Below, piece by piece: positions 6,312 to 7,507 of a stretch of 7,507 nucleotides of DNA. Below the pieces are notes generated by a model that made no database searches, was not told the origin of the DNA, and was given only the letters and a program-made list of their open reading frames with translations. Origin of the DNA: CAYLPT01 sp964385645 (GTDB lineage: Bacteria > Armatimonadota > Hebobacteria > Hebobacterales > Hebobacteraceae); the NCBI GenBank assembly GCA_964385645.1, contig CAYLPT010000087.1:1-7507 (forward strand), in the 5' to 3' direction. The translations under genes and the position numbers were made by a program. Every line of letters begins with the position of its first letter. Within the stretch, counting starts at the first letter, position 1.

Positions 6312-7067
6312 TCAGCCCTCCTCGCTCCATCCCGGCCCCGGCGGGCAGTCCCGATCCGGTGGCACCACGTCCTCGCGCCGCGGCCGGAACCCGCAGCTGC
6401 GGAACTCCTCGTCGCAGTACCCCACGGCCATCGGGTGGCACTTCACGACCATGTACCTCCCGATCAGCGGAAAGCGAGGCTCGATCACCCGCCGACACGC
6501 GAACAACAGCTGCCTGATCTCCCACTGCGCCCGGTTGCACATGCGCACCCGACACACGTGCAGCAGGTTCCGCAGGTTCGTCGTCCAGATCAGGTTCGTC
6601 CGCGCCGCGTTGGGCAGGATGTAGCGCGCGTCCTCTTGCGCCTGCTCCGCCTTGCTCCCCCCGCCCTTGAGCCGCTCCACCGTCTCCCGGTAGTAGCCGA
6701 CCGCCTCGGACACCACCCCCTCGAATCGGCCTCCGTCATCGGCCAGCGAATCCGGCTTCACGAAGTACCCCGGATCGCCCACATCTACGTAGCGCTGCGA
6801 CTGCTGGTTGTACGAGGAGATGCGGTGCCGCACCAGTTGGTGTGAGCAGGCCCGGCTGATGCCCTCGATACCGAAGGTGAACGACGCATGCTCCAGCACC
6901 GAGCCATGCCCTTGTCTGACCAGCTCCTCGAACAGCCGCCTCCGCAGCCCCTCGGCGCCCGCCCTCTCCCAGGCCTGCTCTGGTCCCCCCTTCTGGTAGC
7001 ACAGCAGCGCGGCCGCCACCACCAGCCGCTCCGGCTCCGGCGTATGGGCCAACAGCGAAACCCTCAA
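6312..7067 (-). CDS. thyX: Flavin-dependent thymidylate synthase
   Basis: Makes dTMP from dUMP using methylene-tetrahydrofolate, FAD and NADPH; it replaces ThyA in many bacteria and is cytoplasmic, active as a tetramer. The 251-residue protein has the signature RHRISSYNQQSQRY (80-93), which contains the ThyX motif RHRx7S. The N-terminus is MRVSLLAHTPEPE, then GHGSVLEHASFTF (53-65) and EDARYILPNAARTNL (145-159). NLRNLLHVCRVRMCNRAQWEIR (164-185) carries late FAD/dUMP-binding residues. A cysteine-bearing tail (C210, C218, C225) is common in the family. The start is TTG at 7067: the family's N-terminus begins exactly there and GGAGGTGA sits directly upstream. It lies between rtcA and a sugar-binding lipoprotein gene on the same strand. 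Codons are overwhelmingly G-ending, opposite to the plus-strand genes. Confidence 0.97.
   Translation of the reverse strand: MRVSLLAHTPEPERLVVAAALLCYQKGGPEQAWERAGAEGLRRRLFEELVRQGHGSVLEHASFTFGIEGISRACSHQLVRHRISSYNQQSQRYVDVGDPGYFVKPDSLADDGGRFEGVVSEAVGYYRETVERLKGGGSKAEQAQEDARYILPNAARTNLIWTTNLRNLLHVCRVRMCNRAQWEIRQLLFACRRVIEPRFPLIGRYMVVKCHPMAVGYCDEEFRSCGFRPRREDVVPPDRDCPPGPGWSEEG
6317..6321 (-). promoter_or_regulatory. Ribosome binding site of the sugar-binding lipoprotein gene
   Basis: Minus-strand AGGAGG, nine bases before the ATG at 6307 and embedded in the last codons of thyX. With the four-base gene gap it suggests translational coupling of thyX and the lipoprotein gene. Confidence 0.75.
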
Positions 7068-7070
7068 CTC

Positions 7071-7078
7071 TCACCTCC
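7071..7078 (-). promoter_or_regulatory. Strong ribosome binding site that decides the TTG start of thyX
   Basis: Minus-strand GGAGGTGA, complementary to the 16S anti-Shine-Dalgarno over eight bases, with six bases between GGAGG and the TTG. A GTG inside this motif opens another frame (112 codons) that has no thyX homology and is rejected. Confidence 0.85.
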
Positions 7079-7096
7079 GCCGCCCCTCGCCTGTAG

Positions 7097-7118
7097 GGCG
7101 GGGTCTCCGAGCCCCGCC
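7097..7118. repeat. GC-rich perfect hairpin in the rtcA-thyX spacer
   Basis: GGCGGGG (7097-7103) and CCCCGCC (7112-7118) form a seven-pair stem with an eight-base loop. There is no T-run on either side, so a simple intrinsic terminator is not supported. The loop segment TCCGAG (7106-7111) can pair with CTCGGA (7121-7126), giving an alternative hairpin or pseudoknot. The motif resembles GC-rich palindromes that are dispersed in intergenic regions of some high-G+C genomes; only one copy is in this window. Confidence 0.6.
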
Positions 7119-7139
7119 GCCTCGGACCTCCGACTGCCC

Positions 7140-7155
7140 CTACCGCCCTACCGCC
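7140..7155. repeat. Tandem duplicated octamer CTACCGCC
   Basis: CTACCGCC occurs twice in direct succession (7140-7147, 7148-7155). The overlapping CCGCCCTAC (7143-7151) is the exact inverted partner of GTAGGGCGG (7093-7101), so the octamer pair can form a nine-base stem with the left edge of the spacer hairpin. Confidence 0.55.
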
Positions 7156-7181
7156 TTCTCTCTCCTGGCCGCCGCTCCTGC

Positions 7182-7507
7182 TCAGCCCCGCGGCTCACAC
7201 ACAACGCGCGCCGGCCGTTCGCCCTCGATGACGAAGGTCGCCCCGGCGACCGCCTCCGCCACCTCGGCCGCAGACCGCAGGTGTTCGCCGACCTCGCCGG
7301 TCGTGAACTCCGACGGCCCCTCGGCCACCGCCAGCCAGACGACGATCTGGTCGGCGAGGTGGCTGTCAAGCGCACCGGGTGCTCGCAGCTCCTTGACGAG
7401 CGCCCGCGCCGCCTCCTTCCCCACTCGCTCGGCCGGCTTCCCGCGGCGGCCCAGCGCGCTCCCCCCGAATCGCCGCCCGCCCTCGCACTCCGCCCAGAGC
7501 GTTATCC
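7182..7507 (-). CDS. rtcA: RNA 3'-terminal phosphate cyclase, C-terminal part only
   Basis: Converts an RNA 3'-phosphate to a 2',3'-cyclic phosphate through an enzyme-AMP intermediate on histidine. The frame is open to the right edge, so the N-terminal two-thirds is outside; 107 residues are present. From the edge, landmarks are LWAE (3-6), FGGSALGRRGKPAERVG (13-29), SHLADQIVVWLAVAEG (48-63), and EFTTGEVGEHLRS (66-78). The histidine of EHLR (codon at 7281-7283) aligns with the nucleotidylated His of E. coli RtcA as I recall it. The usual Thr-Asn after that HL(x) is Ser-Ala here. A GTG at 7422-7424 is internal, because conserved sequence continues upstream of it. It is separated from thyX by 114 bases on the same strand. 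Identification is secure from the LADQ and GKPAERV motifs. Confidence 0.93.
   Translation of the reverse strand, partial: ITLWAECEGGRRFGGSALGRRGKPAERVGKEAARALVKELRAPGALDSHLADQIVVWLAVAEGPSEFTTGEVGEHLRSAAEVAEAVAGATFVIEGERPARVVCEPRG

Noticed and set aside
5165..6517. 450-codon plus-strand open frame opposite the sugar-binding lipoprotein and thyX
   Set aside because: Its product is a low-complexity Arg/Pro/His/Leu mix with no motifs, while the minus-strand frames carry clear family signatures. It is a by-product of high G+C.
7097..7118. Spacer hairpin as a classical intrinsic terminator of rtcA
   Set aside because: No T-run follows the stem on the minus strand (the bases after it are CTACAGG), and thyX follows on the same strand.
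7182..7424. GTG at 7424 as the start of a complete 80-residue protein
   Set aside because: RtcA-conserved sequence (FGGSALGRRGKPAER) continues in frame to the window edge, so this is the end of a longer gene.
1..7507. tRNA, rRNA, CRISPR arrays, transposases or attachment sites
   Set aside because: Looked for on both strands; no such sequence or repeat series was seen.

Overview
The window is a gene-dense stretch of a bacterial chromosome with very high G+C. It looks like well over two-thirds by eye, and codon third positions are almost all G or C. It holds nine protein genes (two cut by the window edges), no RNA genes, no CRISPR and no recognisable mobile element. An ECF sigma factor with a zinc-binding anti-sigma partner, a lipoprotein sugar-binding protein, ThyX in place of ThyA, RtcA and a DUF6259-type glycoside-hydrolase-like protein together suggest a free-living bacterium, possibly of the Armatimonadota/Planctomycetota type. 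That placement is an impression from gene content, not a result.

Layout. (1) Positions 1-3240, + strand: a compact operon of pyrF (5' end missing), a small winged-helix-like protein overlapping it by a GTGA, and, 10 bases on, a 713-residue DUF6259/TIM-barrel carbohydrate-enzyme relative. (2) Positions 3243-4254, - strand: sigma factor then anti-sigma factor, 4 bases apart, convergent with the first operon and only 2 bases from it. (3) Positions 4255-4373: a 119-base divergent control region with a clear extended -10 sigma-70-type promoter reading into the sigma operon. (4) Positions 4374-5060, + strand: a soluble family-2 glycosyltransferase. (5) Positions 5057-7507, - strand: rtcA (3' part only), a 114-base gap with strong inverted repeats, thyX (TTG start behind a near-perfect ribosome site), and a sugar-binding lipoprotein starting 4 bases after thyX. 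The stop codons of the glycosyltransferase and the lipoprotein gene overlap inside one CTAG.

Functionally the window mixes pyrimidine metabolism (pyrF, thyX), RNA end processing (rtcA), envelope-linked gene regulation (sigma/anti-sigma) and carbohydrate handling (DUF6259 protein, glycosyltransferase, sugar-binding protein). The two pyrimidine genes each share a transcription unit with a carbohydrate gene, but nothing here proves a functional link.

I did not find a clearly new system. The points most worth checking are the DUF6259 protein with changed candidate active-site residues, the sugar-binding protein with no permease genes beside it, the structured rtcA-thyX spacer, and a strong strand asymmetry: + strand genes use C-ending codons and - strand genes use G-ending codons.
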